DNA of 64,000 nucleotides. Origin: Echinostoma caproni. Its lineage: Eukaryota > Platyhelminthes > Trematoda > Plagiorchiida > Echinostomatidae. This document shows, piece by piece, positions 12,116-27,117 of the stretch. The notes beneath the pieces are model-generated. The model made no database searches, had not been told where the DNA came from, and saw only the letters and a list, made by a program, of their open reading frames with translations. The stretch covers positions 90,803-154,802 of the forward strand of contig UZAN01039483.1 in assembly GCA_900618425.1 (NCBI GenBank). Direction: 5' to 3'. The stretch's first letter is position 1. Each line of letters starts with the position of its first letter. The position numbers and the translations under genes were made by a program.

Positions 12116-15100
12116 GGGAGAAAATATAGCGAATGGTGTTCAATTCTAAGATACCAATAACCGATCTGAGTTGATTAGCTCACATGGTGAGATTGATGAA
12201 GTTGAAGATATCACAATATATTCTGCATTAACAATTTAGAACAATATAATTTGTGCACCCATTAATCACCTGTCTGTGACCTTGTTAGAAATTATTAAAG
12301 TTATTTTTTTCTTGTTGGTCAAGTTTCCAATAATGAAGTGTAAGACAGCATTTTCTAAGCACCTAATACTTAAAGCAACTCTGAGTATAATCAGATTCAA
12401 CCTCTAAGTACAACATTCAGGGGTCAATGAATGTAGCATCCAGATAAGTAAATCGGTTAATGTGGATGAAACCAACCAAACATGATCAATTATGTACTGG
12501 AAAGATTGATTATTTCTTCCTACAAATTGCAATTATTCGTTTATCTATAACCAAATTACCGGTTGTCTGAAAGGGTTGAAGAGTCTGACGTGGAAATCAA
12601 ACCGTTGGGGCTGTCCGTTTCAGATTTTCCCATGACACAACAACTTTTCAAGAAGGTTTTCATAAGGACATTGAAGGCCAATTTTTAAAAGTGGATCTGG
12701 ATGCGGGTTTTATTATTCACTCTCTGGAGGATTATTTGTTGAGCTGAAACAGTTGGAAACAACGAAATTAATAAAATGAAACTATAACAGTTGCTGCTTT
12801 TTTTTTACAAAGCTCAATAAAATATCTTCTTCTTTTGTTAAATAAGGAAAATGTTTTGTTTTTTATTGTACAGGCATTCAAGAAACGCGGGGTTTTTTCA
12901 TTCTATTCTTTGTCAAATCTGCCTGATAGGAATTTCAAGGCAGTCAGTACAGACGAATAATTGCAAACAGTGTAGCATAAATATTTCTTTTTAGGTTAAT
13001 TTGTATAACGAAAATCAGTGATATAGGAAATGATAGATGCTCAATACGATTTGTAGATGAATGGGTATAATATTGATAAATCCGTAAAGAGTTTGCACAT
13101 TGAGAGTCTTTTCTATTGCAGCGATGCATTTAACTAATGCATTCGATAAAGCCTAATTCGTAAACCTTCGCAGCTGGAAGATTGATTCTAAATTTGATTG
13201 AAAGTTAAAAGTCAATGGTCTTCATGATCCTCCACATTTTTCCACTCACCTAAAATTCCAACTAAGCCCCATAGGTTTTAAGCAGCTGTCACAGATGTCG
13301 AATTTGGAATGACTAGATTAGGAGAAAAAGCTGACGAATGAAAATATTCGAAACAGAAAGATGGATATGAAAACGTGTGGCAAAAAACGCGTGGTCCACA
13401 AGTTTTAAATGTTTTCAACATGAAGTTAGCACTACTGAACGAATTCAAATTACTATCATTATATAATAATTGACGTGTCACATGAACGCGAGAAATACTG
13501 TAACTGAAGCGGAAGCGCTTTAAATGGTACTTTTCTAATTACGGAGTGAGATACTACTTCAAAAGGATGTTGTTGATACAGGTTTATCAATTACCTGTGC
13601 AACAGTTGCCAAACAAATTTAATTGTCACGGAACGCTGTGGTATTTGAATAAACTCATAAACTGTGCTGTACTCGGATCTCAACATAAGTTTTTCTGGCA
13701 TATAGAATTTCAGTACCGAAACGTTTTATTTTTTCTCTTGGAGAACGTAGAATTGTTCTGCATACAAAATTCATGGCAAGCCAAATAGAAAGATGAGAAT
13801 TATGGTGAAGAAAGCTGTATTGAACAATTAGACAAGTGCATTGCAGGATACATCACAGGATATGCCTAAAGGCATTATTTAAATTAAGGTGTCTCATTAG
13901 GAATGCCACGCACGATGGGATGAAATACAAATGTGTGGTGGATCTTCATCCATCAGTGGTGTCCAGATTTCGTTTTACATCAAAGATTTCAGTTGAAGAC
14001 GCTATGAGTACAAAGTGTCCGAGAAAATATTACTTCGCGCTTGTTGTGATTGACGCAATGATTTCCACGTTGAGATGTAATCCATTAGGAACTCTATGTT
14101 ACTTATGCATTGTCACCTTCGATTCAGAAGTGTTTTATTTATCACAGTTATTTTGTTGGTGTTTCGTTAAGACACTTATGGCAATCTAATTGTAGCTGCG
14201 TTTTTGAGTTACTTGGGTTTTAACACTTATAAAAGAATGAAAAATGATTAACATCCATGTGCGACACGAAAATCATGGCAACTGAGCACAAATAAAGATT
14301 CTCGTGTGCAGTTGGAACACTTAAACTTTTATCAAAAATGCTTCAGAAAATCACTTAGTCATCTGCCCTCCATTGGTCAGCATTTACGTTTCAGCTATCC
14401 ATTAAAATGTTTCGACACTTGATAACAATATGATGTTTTCAAGAAATTATGTTTGCTTGGTTGCTGATGTAGCACAAAATAAACCAGAATTCGAATTCAG
14501 TCTGCCGGTCCGATCTTCACATGAATACACTTATTGGCCAATGGGCTATCATTTGCACAACTCAAAAACTGGTGATTTTGGGATGCACAATACATGGTGC
14601 TTGCTTTTCCTAAGGTAGCCAACATTATTATTGGTAATGATTTTTTAATGAAACCGAGTAGTTAAAAGCTTTTGAATCAATGTTAAGAATACGTATTGAA
14701 TATAACATGCACCGATAATTCCTCTCAACTATCTGCTCCTTAAAACACTTCATTGTGTTCAAACGATTTAGGATGATAGTAATGTCTCATATCATAGTCA
14801 AATGTTTGACGCTATTCGAAGAAGACAAATCGGACAATTCCGGATATTACTCGCTTTGATTTGCACATAGTGAAACAAGCGAAGACCAATGGTACTTTTG
14901 TGTGTTTGCTCAAGTACGTATGACATAAAAGCAATTTTGCACAGTTTCTGTTTCTGCAAATACTGGGTGCAAGATGCAAGTATTTAAAAGGAATTACGTC
15001 AATTACAAATAAAAAGTTTTAATTCAAACACTAGAGGTTTATTGCTTTTCAGAATTCACGTGATCAATTCAATCATACTGTTCAAGTGACTTCCCCGGAA

Positions 15101-16583
15101 TTGATGTTTCTAGCATCACAACTTTCTATCTACAATAGCGCGTAGCCTTGAGCGCATACATACGTGAGCATTGTTTTATCTTGATTAGATTGATCAGTGT
15201 ACGTTCAATAGAACCGGAAGGAATCGGTGCGTGGGTGATTCTTATCTGTTAGAGAAATTTCGTGATGTGAATGCACTCCACACCAATTCGGTGAAGCCTG
15301 ATGGGTGAAACATCACTCCTATTAGGCCTGTCAATCGTGGTCTTATCACATCCTAATCCGTCCGCCTGTTTCTCTCTAATAAGCCATCAGGTACACTTGT
15401 TATCGGGATTTACACGGGACAGCGTCTGCACCAAAATGGAGCTACCTGGACTGATAAACAAATTCTGCTTTTCTTTTCTCACAAATTTATCCAAAAAGTC
15501 TGCTGTCATGCGTTTGTAGTCAGTGCTGCGTCGATGCACGGTTAGGTCAAACGTACTTTTATTTGATGTTTGTTCGTCCCATCTTTTGCCACCTGCACTG
15601 ATATTTTATTACAATATTATATTTAAAAAACTGAAAAGCTTGATATTGGCCCACAATGGCACAGTTCTTGTTGCACAACTAGACTGTCGAAATGATTCTG
15701 TGTACTTAATCGAAACCATTGACTCATGGATTTGTGGTCAAAACGAAAGATTTTATTTTTAGTAATATCTTATTCCGAAATTTATTCAAATTCGATTAAT
15801 AAATTTTCACTCGTGCAATCAGATTTTGCTTCCTGCTTCGTCTTGTGTGGCAAGGCATCACTAACAATGACTTGATGTACCAAGGGAAATATTGCGCACG
15901 AAATTATTATTTATTTCATAATAGATGTTAACATTGTTTTTATACGGTAACCAGACAGCATCTAATTTATTGATTCTATAAGTCATCTAGTTCCAGTTTG
16001 ATTGATGTGGCGTTCAGTATCTTTAATTGTCGAACTGTAGGGATATCCGATGCACACAGTATTCACAATATGATTTGAAAAAGCGTTTGTGTCTTTAGTT
16101 CCTTGTTAATAACAACATAATCAATAATTTACTCGATTTGATTTTTGGCTGCACTTCGAGGCGAAGTCACTCGCAAACATGAGTTAAGCAGAAAGAACCT
16201 CATTATTATTTTAGATACCACCGGTCGTCATAGCTCAAATAAAGTAACTAGGTTTGATGGAGGTTTCTCGACTGTAAAATACGACTATTATAGCAAAGTA
16301 ACAAACCAGCTCAGTAATACTGCACCAGATTTATTTCCAACAGCACAGCGATGGGCAGAATGCATTCCCTTTATATCCAGGCAAACAGAACAAAAGAAGT
16401 TTTGAAATGCTCATCTGCTGATCAAGTACACTATATAACTTAGTAATATATGGAATGGACCACTATAAAAACTGACAACCAGAACAAACAATTTGAAAAC
16501 CAAAAGAAGCAGATATTTTTTCGTGATACACTGATCAATCACCCACACCGACCTTCCATGAATGGTTGTTCCTTTTCAATGGT
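12116..16583. other. No gene recognised
   Basis: AT-rich, with many short frames and no recognised motif. A somewhat GC-richer patch at about 15160-15440 contains an 8-base CCTGATGG/CCATCAGG inverted pair but no interpretable coding signal. Confidence 0.45.
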
Positions 16584-16769
16584 ATGTCGCAACGCCTGTT
16601 ACCGGAATCCGAGATATACATGATGAACCAGAAAGAGTTTCCATTGGTCAAAATGGAGGTCACGGTGAAGCGGGTGATTGTGAACAAAACAACTTCATGC
16701 GTATGTATCATATTGCTCATATCCATTGGTATGTCAAACGGTGAATTGACCGCGGACTGGCAGAGATGA
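16584..16769 (+). CDS. Candidate 61-codon ORF with a hydrophobic segment, unrecognised
   Basis: ATG-initiated frame whose first 35 codons look coding-like (MSQRLLPESEIYMMNQKEF...), followed by a short hydrophobic run (CVCIILLISIGM) and a stop. The following 150 bases also hold fairly open frames without a known motif. It may be a decayed mobile-element segment. The overlapping frames on both strands are shadows. Confidence 0.2.
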   Translation: MSQRLLPESEIYMMNQKEFPLVKMEVTVKRVIVNKTTSCVCIILLISIGMSNGELTADWQR

Positions 16770-19700
16770 TGGGTGGGTGTGGTTCATATTATTGATGAAT
16801 ACATACAAGTCTATGATTAGGCAGGAGGACTCAAAACCACGAAATGGTGCGATGGCAAACTTTTGGATGAAAGAAAGCTGAAGTTGCGATGTGAATACCT
16901 CAAAAACGTTCATTGTATACAGCCAATAGTTAGCATGGAATGCAGCATGTTTTCGTGATTGTAGATAATTGGTGTTCACCTACGTTCGTGAAAATGTATG
17001 AATTTTGCATGACTATCTCAACCGATAACGAATGTGAAATGCACTGAGACAAGTCCTTTTTAAGAGAAGGACTACCATAAGCATACTCTTGCATATAAGG
17101 GCATCAACGAGAACAGATTATTAAGCAGCAGATAAGTAGAACTTTGCACAACCAACAACGACACCCACAATTGGAAAAATGACAGACGTTTCTTTGGACT
17201 ATCATGAATGACAGGTCTGCTTATGCCTACCGCAGGCTTCCGGTTCCCTTTTCTTGGACAGTGGAAAAGGAGACACTTGTACAGCATTGTACGTTGCACA
17301 AACAAGGAACCGTTTTCCTAAAATTGCGTTTGTTGGTATAACGGTACATGCTTGATGGTTAGTCAAAACATGTTTTTTTACTTTATTTTGCTCATTGGAA
17401 ACTTATCTCACAACGTATCTAATTGTTTTAGGACCATAACCTATTTCAGTTCAGCTTTGATTATTGCTCAGAACTGATACATAAGAATGTCAGATCCAAA
17501 GATAGCCAACACATATCGCAAGGATAGAAGGCCCTTATAACTGCCTGGAAGACATCCTAAGATTAGGTAATTTTCATGCTGGCAATGGAGTGACAGACTG
17601 TTGTTGTGATAGAATATGTGATTATCTATATATCATCGAGCTCGAACACAGGTTCATCGATTGAATAAGTTTACCATCACTAATGAACATAAAGCGCCAG
17701 ACAATTCACCTTCAATCCATTGTTGCCGGAAACCCCTCTGAATTTTAACAAACAGTCGTGTTGAAAATCATTGGTATTTTACTACGAAGACAATCTAAGG
17801 ATGTAACGAGAAGCAACACAACGATTGCTCGCAGTTCACTTCATCGAAACTCGGTTTGATGAAATTGCAATTACAGATTCACTGAGCGGAAAATTAGAAA
17901 AAGGCGCTTAACTGTTTATTCCGAGAATGATTCTTTTCTTTTTGTTTTAAAAATCAGATAAATGGGTTTTTGTAATAGGAGTTAGTTCACGTTTCTCACT
18001 AATATCTTTAATTCCACCATGCTTTCTTTAGTTCACAAAGAGTGGGAGCGAAAAATATATTGACAGCGGTATTAAGTAAAACCATCCTTCACCATTTTAG
18101 TTACAATTTACATTACATCTAGGAGAGGACATCGTCCAACAGCACTGTGCTATTTATCAGTTTTTTTTTCAAAGGCATATATATTGATCCGACGATGCTT
18201 CGTAAACGTACGATTCGTGCGATATGGGGCACGACGTGCCGACAGACAGCTTTGTTTTACTGTATTTTCATTGATTTGCCGAGGTTAGATGATGGCTTCG
18301 TATTGGTGGGCAATTTTTTCTGAGCAATCTGTCATTTCAAGGGATTTTGAAAACAGTGTTCTATGCGAATACGGTGAACGCAGATATTAGTTCATCAGTT
18401 TGAATGCCGAATTAAATCAGATTTTCTGTGAATATGTTTACACTAGATGAATAAATAGGTCACATTATTCAAAATGAAATATCACAGTGTCATTCATTTT
18501 CAATACCCAATCTAGCTTTGTTTGCATTCAGACAGAGTTAAGCACTAGACGAGGATAATATCGCATGTTCTTCGAATTGCATTCTGTTCCCAGTAGAAGG
18601 AACAACGTAGAGATAAAAAACAATACAGATGTGTGTTATCTTTCCTTGTTGAAGAAGTCCATTTGGTTGTTTCAAGTAACAATTCACAGCACGAACGTTT
18701 TATACCCTTAATAGTTTGTTCACAGCATGCAGCATATGTAACTGAAGATTTCGTGAAATCTTTCGGCAATGAAACGAGACACCGAAGGTATGCGTGTGCA
18801 ATCAAGCGATGCGTGCAGCACGTATGTTTAACAGACGTTTGCTTGTAACCGATGTGAGGGAAAATGAATATATCTTAGGACTAACTGTCCCTTCGAACAC
18901 GGATTTCAGTGCCTCCCGAGTCTGCGCGCATTCATTTATCTTCGTTTTGTTAGAACAGGCGGGGATATTGCTCGCTCTGTTCATGCTGTTAACGATTCGA
19001 TTTCAGACAACTATTTTGCAATCGGAATTAGATGGATGTGATGCACATATTGACATGTTTATTGCGCCCGAACAGATATCTTACGTCAGACGACCCCAAA
19101 TAAAATTTTAAGAGAACAGTTCGCCTGAGTCAATCACACTGATACTTCCCGAGATAGAAGCTGCCCAAACTCTTCTGCGAACGAAATCCTCCACTGTTTT
19201 CACAAAGGGTTTCCGTGAAGAATTGAAACAAACCAACACATGCGATTTTTCTCCTCATGTGAATCGCAGGAACATTCACGTATATTCATGTATATTAATT
19301 AAAAATCTGGTTAGCTATTACAGTTTTCAGGTAAACATTATGAAACAACCGTAGGCAAATTATACTAAGTTGCGGAGATAAAGTCATTCTCTGTTAACTT
19401 ATAACGTTTATTCATTTAACTTTATGTAAAATAGTTCTGTTCCGGGTGAGGCAATCGAAGGAAATGATGGAACCGTTGATTGACATCTATGGTAATCAGT
19501 ACTGCTAGGGGCAGCATTATTGAAGTCATGTTTGTAATCATGAAAATAACGTATGATTGAAACTATAGGAATCGAGCCTTTTGTGAAACTTTCAGCCATC
19601 GTGCACTGCCAATCATAGCTAAGAGAATGGTACTGTCGACCCGCTCGTTTTATACAAGGGCTGAAAAAAAGTTTTCCGCATACACGGTCCACGTATGAAA

Positions 19701-19995
19701 TGCAGATGGCCGGTAAGAAAAACGTAAACTATAATCTATAGTGAATATTCTTCGGTGATTGCAACTAACAGAGCCACCTTTAGAGACTATGCGCCTGTAG
19801 GAAGTACTTTGCTCCCAAATGTCAAACACATGATCAATCAGTCTCATTTTAACTGGGTAAGTAGTGGAGGAAATAGAGGAATTTCACCATATTGGCAGCT
19901 ATATCACAACTAGCGAACGCATCACGGATGAAGTTTGGTGCATAGAAAAAGTTCATTTGGTAATTGGCAACTTGAGATGCCTGTGATGCGATCGG
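16770..19995. other. No gene recognised
   Basis: Short frames only. A frame at 18794-19111 carries a vaguely LINE-endonuclease-like stretch (YILG..VPSN..... CAHSF), too weak to call. The rest is AT-rich with no repeat family recognised by eye. Confidence 0.4.
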
Positions 19996-20430
19996 AAAAT
20001 CCAACTGTCTGTGAAGGGTCGAGTGTACACTGTAATAGTTGGGTCGTGGTGTGTTTCGTTGCGGAGACTCTGGTCATTACGAGAGCAGAATGACAGTAGA
20101 TTGTCGTTGTTTGAACACCACTTTCTACGCCTTATTGCCAACCGGGCAAGCAATGCTGAGATGTGGCATATCGTTTTAGGTAGTCGCGGTCGTCCACAGG
20201 GGCAAGAGGTCAACCTCTGTTGATTACGTTCGATGGGAGGTGTTATGCGTATCATCAGATTGATTGTCCCGACGAGCAATACCTGTCGAGCCGGGTAGCG
20301 GATGGAAAAAGGTCACGGGAGGCCCAACTAAGACTCCTCATGATATTATGAACACCCTAACCAGGAGACGTGATCATAAAGTGATCGCACTTGCCTCTCC
20401 TTGATGAGGACCTCGGTATCAGGTTAATCG
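19996..20430 (+). mobile_element. Decayed RTE-type LINE, 3' end of the ORF
   Basis: Conceptual translation across frames gives VKGRVYTVIV, then LSLFEHHFLRLIANRASNAE (matching the VFDHRCLRRIA..VSNAEVR block of RTE-type LINE ORFs), a LRSMGGVMRI relic of LRWLGHVLRM, and SGWKKVTGGPTKT (matching GWKKxRGGQxxTW). Several frame changes and stops show an old, inactive copy. Only the post-RT C-terminal part is present. Confidence 0.7.
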
Positions 20431-21370
20431 GTGGTTATAAACAACGGTTTATATAGTTGAGTGAAGCAAACAGTGATGCTCTAACATCAGCTTATTATGC
20501 TTGTAATCTCTGTCTATGTGAACTATCTTCGTTTACTTTCCTGTCAACTACTCAATCTTCCTCCTGCTCTTCTGTCCACATGGTCAGCACAAAGATAGGT
20601 AACAAAGGTGCCACACAAACGTGCATGGTTCTGAGTGGTAAAACAGAACCGAACTGATTCCGGAGAATGAGCTGATTAATAGAATTGATTCCCCATACGT
20701 GCACGAATTCTCGGGATATTGATTCGTGTGAATACAGTCGATTTCTGGTGAGCACCATCTTCGGATGCTATAATGATTCGTAAACAGCTCAAAAAATATT
20801 CAATTCAGGGTTTAATAAAAGGAGACCAGTGATGAGTTGGTTAAAAAGAGGCCTCGTGTTTGGCTGTCATTATTACTAATTACGGTTGCATTATCCATGG
20901 ACATTTTCATGCTTTCAACATTGGTCTTCTTATCAGTGTGTGACAAATGTATTCCACTGTTCCGAATAGCGCGCATTGAAGCTGACGAAGATTGCCTTAT
21001 CAAGATTATTCTGAAGTTCTCCACATGACACTTGTTTCGATTTCGACAACTGTCTACATAGCTGTTCCAATGGGAGGTTATTTGGTTATACAAATCAGAG
21101 AGATTGTAGTCTCTTGACTGCAAGCTGTTGAACCATTTGACAGCACGTCATCCGAGAAGGCAAAATATCTCACTCTATGTAGAGCAGGTTAAAGATTGTC
21201 AACTGATTCGCATTTTGAAGGATAACTTTTGGTCATGAAACCGGGAATTGGACTCTCAATTTTCACTGATGCGGAGCTCTTCCTAGCGGAAGTAGAGAAT
21301 AAATGAGTCCCTAGTTTATGAGTGGCAAGAATTACTGTTGACTATATGGAAAAGAGAAAATTCGGAAGAT

Positions 21371-21427
21371 ATTTATTTATTACTATTTATTTATTATTAT
21401 TATTTATTATTATTATTTATTTATTAC
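21371..21427. repeat. TTA/TTTA microsatellite
   Basis: Imperfect tandem TTA and TTTA units over about 57 bases. Confidence 0.9.
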
Positions 21428-22176
21428 CGAAATCGGTAATAAGGTCTCTCACATATATGAATATAAACATCCCTTAATTCAGCTGAAATTATTTGGGAAT
21501 TCTTCAACCCCTGAAAATGGCATTACACAAACGCTGTTGTCCAGTACCTCGGAAGTTTTACCCGGAAGTTTTACTTGTTGTACTGCTTCATTTAGAGGAC
21601 CAAAACTGCGAAATTTACCAACACATATGTGCATTTTTCGTTTTTATTCATGTTTAGGACGTAGCTCTCCATTCATTGAAAGTATGGCAGTGTGCATCTG
21701 TAAGTGCGGAACAGTACACCCCGGGACTAAAATATAACAAGCTTCCATAACCTTGTGCGTAAAAAGCGGTAGCTGATGCTAGTTATGCCAAAATGCAACA
21801 AAAATAATGTTTAGTGCTACAAAACAAACGAGATGGTTTTCTGGCACACAAAGCCCTGATATTGTACACAATTCATGCAAAACCGTTATGTCCCCCTAGG
21901 CAATGAACATCATTGCAGTCACACTTGATAAGGAGCTCCCACAAGCAGGATAGCACCAAAATGCTTACTATAGACCGTAGCCTGAAAATTTGATTATTTT
22001 GAAAAGGTTTTACCAAGTGGATGATTAACAGTTAGGCCATCAATGAGAAACCTGAGTCAAGTGAGTCACATGTGACTTCTGTAATAGATTTGCATAGGTG
22101 AAAATATATCCCTGATCTCATAAAACTGATCGTTTTAATCAGCACGTCACTTTGCCTAACATGATGCTACACACAG

Positions 22177-22677
22177 TTGATTTGTGTTCGAATTTCAACT
22201 ACCGGGTATATCAGCATCGATGGCGTGAAAATATTCTGCTCACCAAATAAGCTGATACTATTATCAGTGCTATCAACTCACGGGTTTGAGCGTCCGAATC
22301 ACGAAATAATAGTTGACTGGGACACGGTGAAATTTGAAAATTCTTTTGTGGTGATTTCCCGGTGTTTTCTCCGAGAAACATTGATTGTTAGTCGAGGGAT
22401 TTGGCCTACAAAATCACGCCACACAGAAAAGATGCCGTTTCCTGTGACTTTCAAGTGGGACTATGAAGAGATAAACAAAATGATTGGCAAACGGAACTCT
22501 ATGGGGCTAAAGAATACGAGCATAAGGGTGATCACCATCGTATCAACCCGAATTCTCAGCCAGTGTGTTGACGTATCTACTCACCATCAGACGATGCTTT
22601 CCGTCGTCTTGGTAACCCAAATGGAAGCAATCCAGAGTGGTTGCATCTCACATGTTTTGTCAATAAACCAGTGTTAG
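22177..22677 (+). other. 166-codon open frame, identity unknown
   Basis: The longest gap-free frame outside the tandem-RRM gene. It begins at TTG; the first ATG comes much later, so a complete protein from here is doubtful. An NHEIIVDWDTVK segment slightly resembles the HxxDWDxxK stretch near the end of some GIY-YIG endonucleases of Penelope-like elements. The rest does not match, so this may be a relic or simply a long chance frame. Confidence 0.2.
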
Positions 22678-25600
22678 ATTATATGGAAGAAAAGTTACAT
22701 GCAATTTGGTGTATAATTAATGTTGACTTTGTATGAACTCTATTTTTCCAGTGTGATTTTAAGTCATTTTCGGTATATGTATAATTGTTTCAATGTCAAT
22801 TGGGAAAGTGCGGGCACAACTAAGTATATCTTGGTATAAGACTTGGCAATTATACCTTAATCGATAACTATGAAAGGCAGGAATCTGAATCATTTTTTTA
22901 AATTTTGTAAATATCTTTCGGCACAAATATACATAGTCACCAATTTAGTTCGTCTCAGTATGATTCAACAGGTTTATTCAACAATCGGAATCGAATGTAC
23001 GGGATTGTCTGGTCATCAAGCTGATCAATGGCATTGTTGGATCACAAAGGAAGATCATGAATGTTAAGTAGCAGAGATTGCATTCGTCATTGTTGATAAC
23101 TTGAAGATTAATAATGATCGGTCGGCATCCATGACCCACTTGCTGGACATCAAATGCGAGGCTTGCATTCCTCAATTGAGAGCAAATTTTGTTATTTAAA
23201 AATAAAACAAAAGTTAATTTGTAGCAAAACGTCCCACTGTTGTTGTACAACATGCATTTGTATGAGTGCATGTTCCTCCCCTTGTCCTGGCCTTGGCCAA
23301 CACCGAAAACATAATTCCGTTGTGTTGAAAATCATTAATCGAGTATTTCGAAATAACGACTTCGGGGGTGGGAGGATGTAAATAGTGCATGCTTTGGCAC
23401 TTCCTATATTTTGGTAGACGCATTTTGAAGCTTGCAGATAAATGTTGTCACAAAATATGATGGCAGTTTCCACGTAACCTGACGAAATCCGTGACTAACT
23501 GTAATTCCTTCCATACCGCATTATTGTATTTTCAATAAAGAATAAACAGTACGGTTTTTCAAGACCTTCAGAAAATTATTTTGTATTTAGTGTCTTATTT
23601 TTCAATTCTTAATGGAATGAATTTGACATTTTGAACGATGGATGCCAAATACCAACGTGCTCATTCAAACGGATAGTTTCCAAAGCATCTACTTGGGAGA
23701 CCGGTCACAGTCACATCAATTGAATGACACGGGAATTTGAACCCAAGTGGGTGTTCACATATCACGCTTTGGAATGAATGGTGGTAGCTAAGGTTACAAG
23801 CTTTCATGCTCATGCAGCTGCCATCAGTCGCATACACACACAAGCAAGTATACGTACCAGGACGACTAATCGAACATATTTGCATGCATACATTCGTGCT
23901 CTGAATACCAAATATAGGTGAGAAAAATGTTCTTGCGGACTTATTCTTATTTAATTGTAGCGCACATTATTAACGGAATTCTACACCACGTTGCTCACCT
24001 TTGGAGTTTGAGTCCCACACCGGTCAGTGTTCGGATATCATGCGCTATTCATCCATCGGACACAAAAAATATCTAAAAGGTTGGTTACGAACTTTGCAAT
24101 GCAGATCGCGTCCCACGTAGCTGGGTGGGCGATTATTCTGCCTATGGTTTTCAGAAAACCAGCAATTTGCTGTCACATATATACAAAATGTGAACAAATC
24201 AATGCATTTTCGTTATTCGGATATTGTTTATTAAAGTACGATTTTCAAACCACTGTTACTGTTGAATCGATCGACATGGTGCAGAAAAACGAGACAAATC
24301 TGACAACGCCTCGTAGTGCACTTACGTTACACTTGATATTTTAGGTTTACTTGCCCACGCTGAAAATTTGCGGAGGATACGGAGGATAGTGATGGAAAAT
24401 AAGCATGCACGAAAATCCCCGGACGATATGTTCAGCAGTTATTTTGCCCGTGTTGAGTCGCTTCTGCGATGCTCGTTCACTTTTTAAATAAATAATTAGT
24501 TCAATCATTTGAGTTGAATGATTGTTACTACTTAATTCACACCTGGCGATCATGAAATAGACTATATTTAATCATAAATCATTGTTCCAACCCGATAAGC
24601 ATAACGCGCATCACCGCATTCTGGCTGGTTCTCGGTGAACGATTAACTCGTACCAAAAACCACCGTATGATTTGGTGCCTGAATAATATATGTGCAACAC
24701 CCTTTGCGATCGACTCACACCAGGATATATCAACATAGGCGACAAAAGCGGAAGAATTTACTTAGCTCTTTTTAAACCAATGAAATGTTAAATGCATATC
24801 GCTATAGTATGCTGTCCCAGAAATATAAACGTTAAAAACATAATTGGGAAATATGCTCAACTTTTAGAAGTCTAGATCACCATGCATCTGCCTAGCAATT
24901 ATTCGCAAAATTCACTGTGATTACAGGATCGGGAATAGACCATATTATCTTCACTGTACTACGCATCCACCAGACCAACTTAAATGTATGCTGTTTGACA
25001 AATATAAACTTTAATTTGATGTTAAGCGAAGCGCGTTAGGGACTTATTATGTGACTCATGATTCTCAGTTGTTTAATCGATGATCAGTTGACAATAATAA
25101 TAACAAAGTTATCTCAAAGGACTGAATAAATCATTTATTCTGAATAGCAGCAAGTGTTTCAAGGGAGTCTAAATACACGGATAAAACGAGAGGTGTACGT
25201 AGATTCAAAAGAGTTTTCAACAGTAAACGTCTATTCGGATTCAATATAAAATACTCCCCTTTGTGCGCAGACATAGTCTTCGCACTTTCACTTGTCACGT
25301 TACATTTTCTACCCTTTCCGGGTAAAACGGTTCTTGCGCTTCTTTAAACCGGTGACTCCGAACATGGTAGAATTCGGTCCCCCATAAAATGCTGTCGCCA
25401 TATACATGGCGGGACTCCTCACTGCTTTGGTTGGTTTGAACTGTGTTCAGCGCAATTCTTATCCGTCTCCCGCACTCGATCGTCAACCACTAACATTGGC
25501 TTTCTTATTTAATTAATTGTTTTCCTTCAAACCGCTATAAGGTTGTTTTGCACTCACGGGGACTATGTTAGCCCATAACGATATTTTAAGTACGTTTCCC

Positions 25601-27099
25601 GTTACTAAACGATGGATGATCTTGTTACTTGCGGTAATATGTCCTCGACCCTCAAAAAGCGGTTTCATGTTTACCTGCTACAATCTGACAAGCTTTATTA
25701 AACGCTATCAATTTATAACGCATAGCAGTTTTTTCTGGAATTTAGGAAGTGTCCTGGCAGCCTCTTCGTCATCATCTGGGATTATTTTGCACGATTTAAT
25801 AGGTATACTGCTGAAAGATTACGTAACACATACTTAACAAATACACTGCACGTGCCACAGCTATCAACCGTTGGAAATCTGAGGTTTTTTCACGTTAGTC
25901 GGCTAAATAAATGTTAACACAGCCACCTCCTGTTCCATTTCTTACACGTTCAAGACAAACAAAGTTTTTACAATTATCATACAAAAATCACCCGAACTCA
26001 ATGTATACCGTCAGAATGAAGCATTCTTCGCTTTTATTTCAGCAATGTTACAATCTAGAAAAAGAATTCAAGAAACTTCTGTGTATACCGATAAAGAAAA
26101 GTTCAATTTCAATTTGTAAATTATAACCAGTGACAGCTGTGAAAAACCTTTCTCTACTTCATCACCCCGTTGGAGATGTGCAATCAATCGCCTAAACCGT
26201 TGCTGGAACTATTTCTGGAATAACTTAAACCAAATTGTTTGAGACAATTGTATATATGAGTTTATTCGATAAAACATTTTTTGGCGTAATTTACTTCTAT
26301 ATTCCAAATGGGAGAGAAAATATAAGACAAGCTTCTCAGTATATACGCTATTGATCAATGTTCCTGACTGGTCCGGATTCTCTTTCAGTCTCTCCTTTAA
26401 TGGGTTACTTATTCCGATCCTTGGCATAAAATTAAAAACGACAAATAGTGGTCTTTTGCCAACAAGAAGTTAGGAAGCCTTTATTGAAGAAATAACATGT
26501 TTTACACCATGTGAACAATCCTTTCTAGTCTTCAATTTCACATGATATCACCCCGAGGAACAATGCGTTTCAGTGAAAAAAAAAGAAATGAAATGTGCTT
26601 CCTAATTGAATGCTGGAGAGGAGCATGGGCTTACATAAGTCGTGTGTATAGATGAATTGTTTGTTTGCATATGGACATTTGTTCACGAAATAGTTTATAG
26701 TTTGTCTAGAAGTAACCCTTTGTGTTGGAAACGTGAAAGATATCATTATCCGTATTTAATTGTCAAAAGAAAGTCCGCTAAAGCAGTCACTGTCTTGAAG
26801 CTGATTTTTCAGCACAACCTGCACCAATGCCGTTCACGCGTTTCAAATGCTATTCTTGTCTATTGACGTGAACGCTTTAACGTAGATCATATGCGTATGC
26901 ATATGTTTCCTGTCGCTAATTCACCCAGAATGACACATTCCTTTCCCATCGTTTCAGTGGTAGGCCTGTATGACATGCTGACATTGTCAACAAAAGACTA
27001 AAATCTATCCACCAATGGTGTGCGTTTTTATTGTCCTGAAAATAGAAGAAGTGATAAGTCTGTTTTGGTTTGTGAAAACAAACTTTATATGAGCATTCC

Positions 27100-27117
27100 A
27101 TATATATATATATATAT
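27100..27117. repeat. (AT)n microsatellite
   Basis: Nine perfect AT units. Confidence 0.95.

Noticed and set aside
18794..19111. Possible RTE LINE endonuclease segment
   Set aside because: Only a few scattered residues fit, and no following reverse-transcriptase motifs appear before the RTE 3' end at 20.0 kb.
20837..21028. Plus-strand frame with two hydrophobic spans
   Set aside because: Starts at TTG, no upstream in-frame ATG, no good splice sites; AT-rich DNA often encodes Leu/Ile/Phe runs.
23690..23760. GGGTTCAAATTCCC on the minus strand, resembling a B box
   Set aside because: No A box at a suitable distance upstream.
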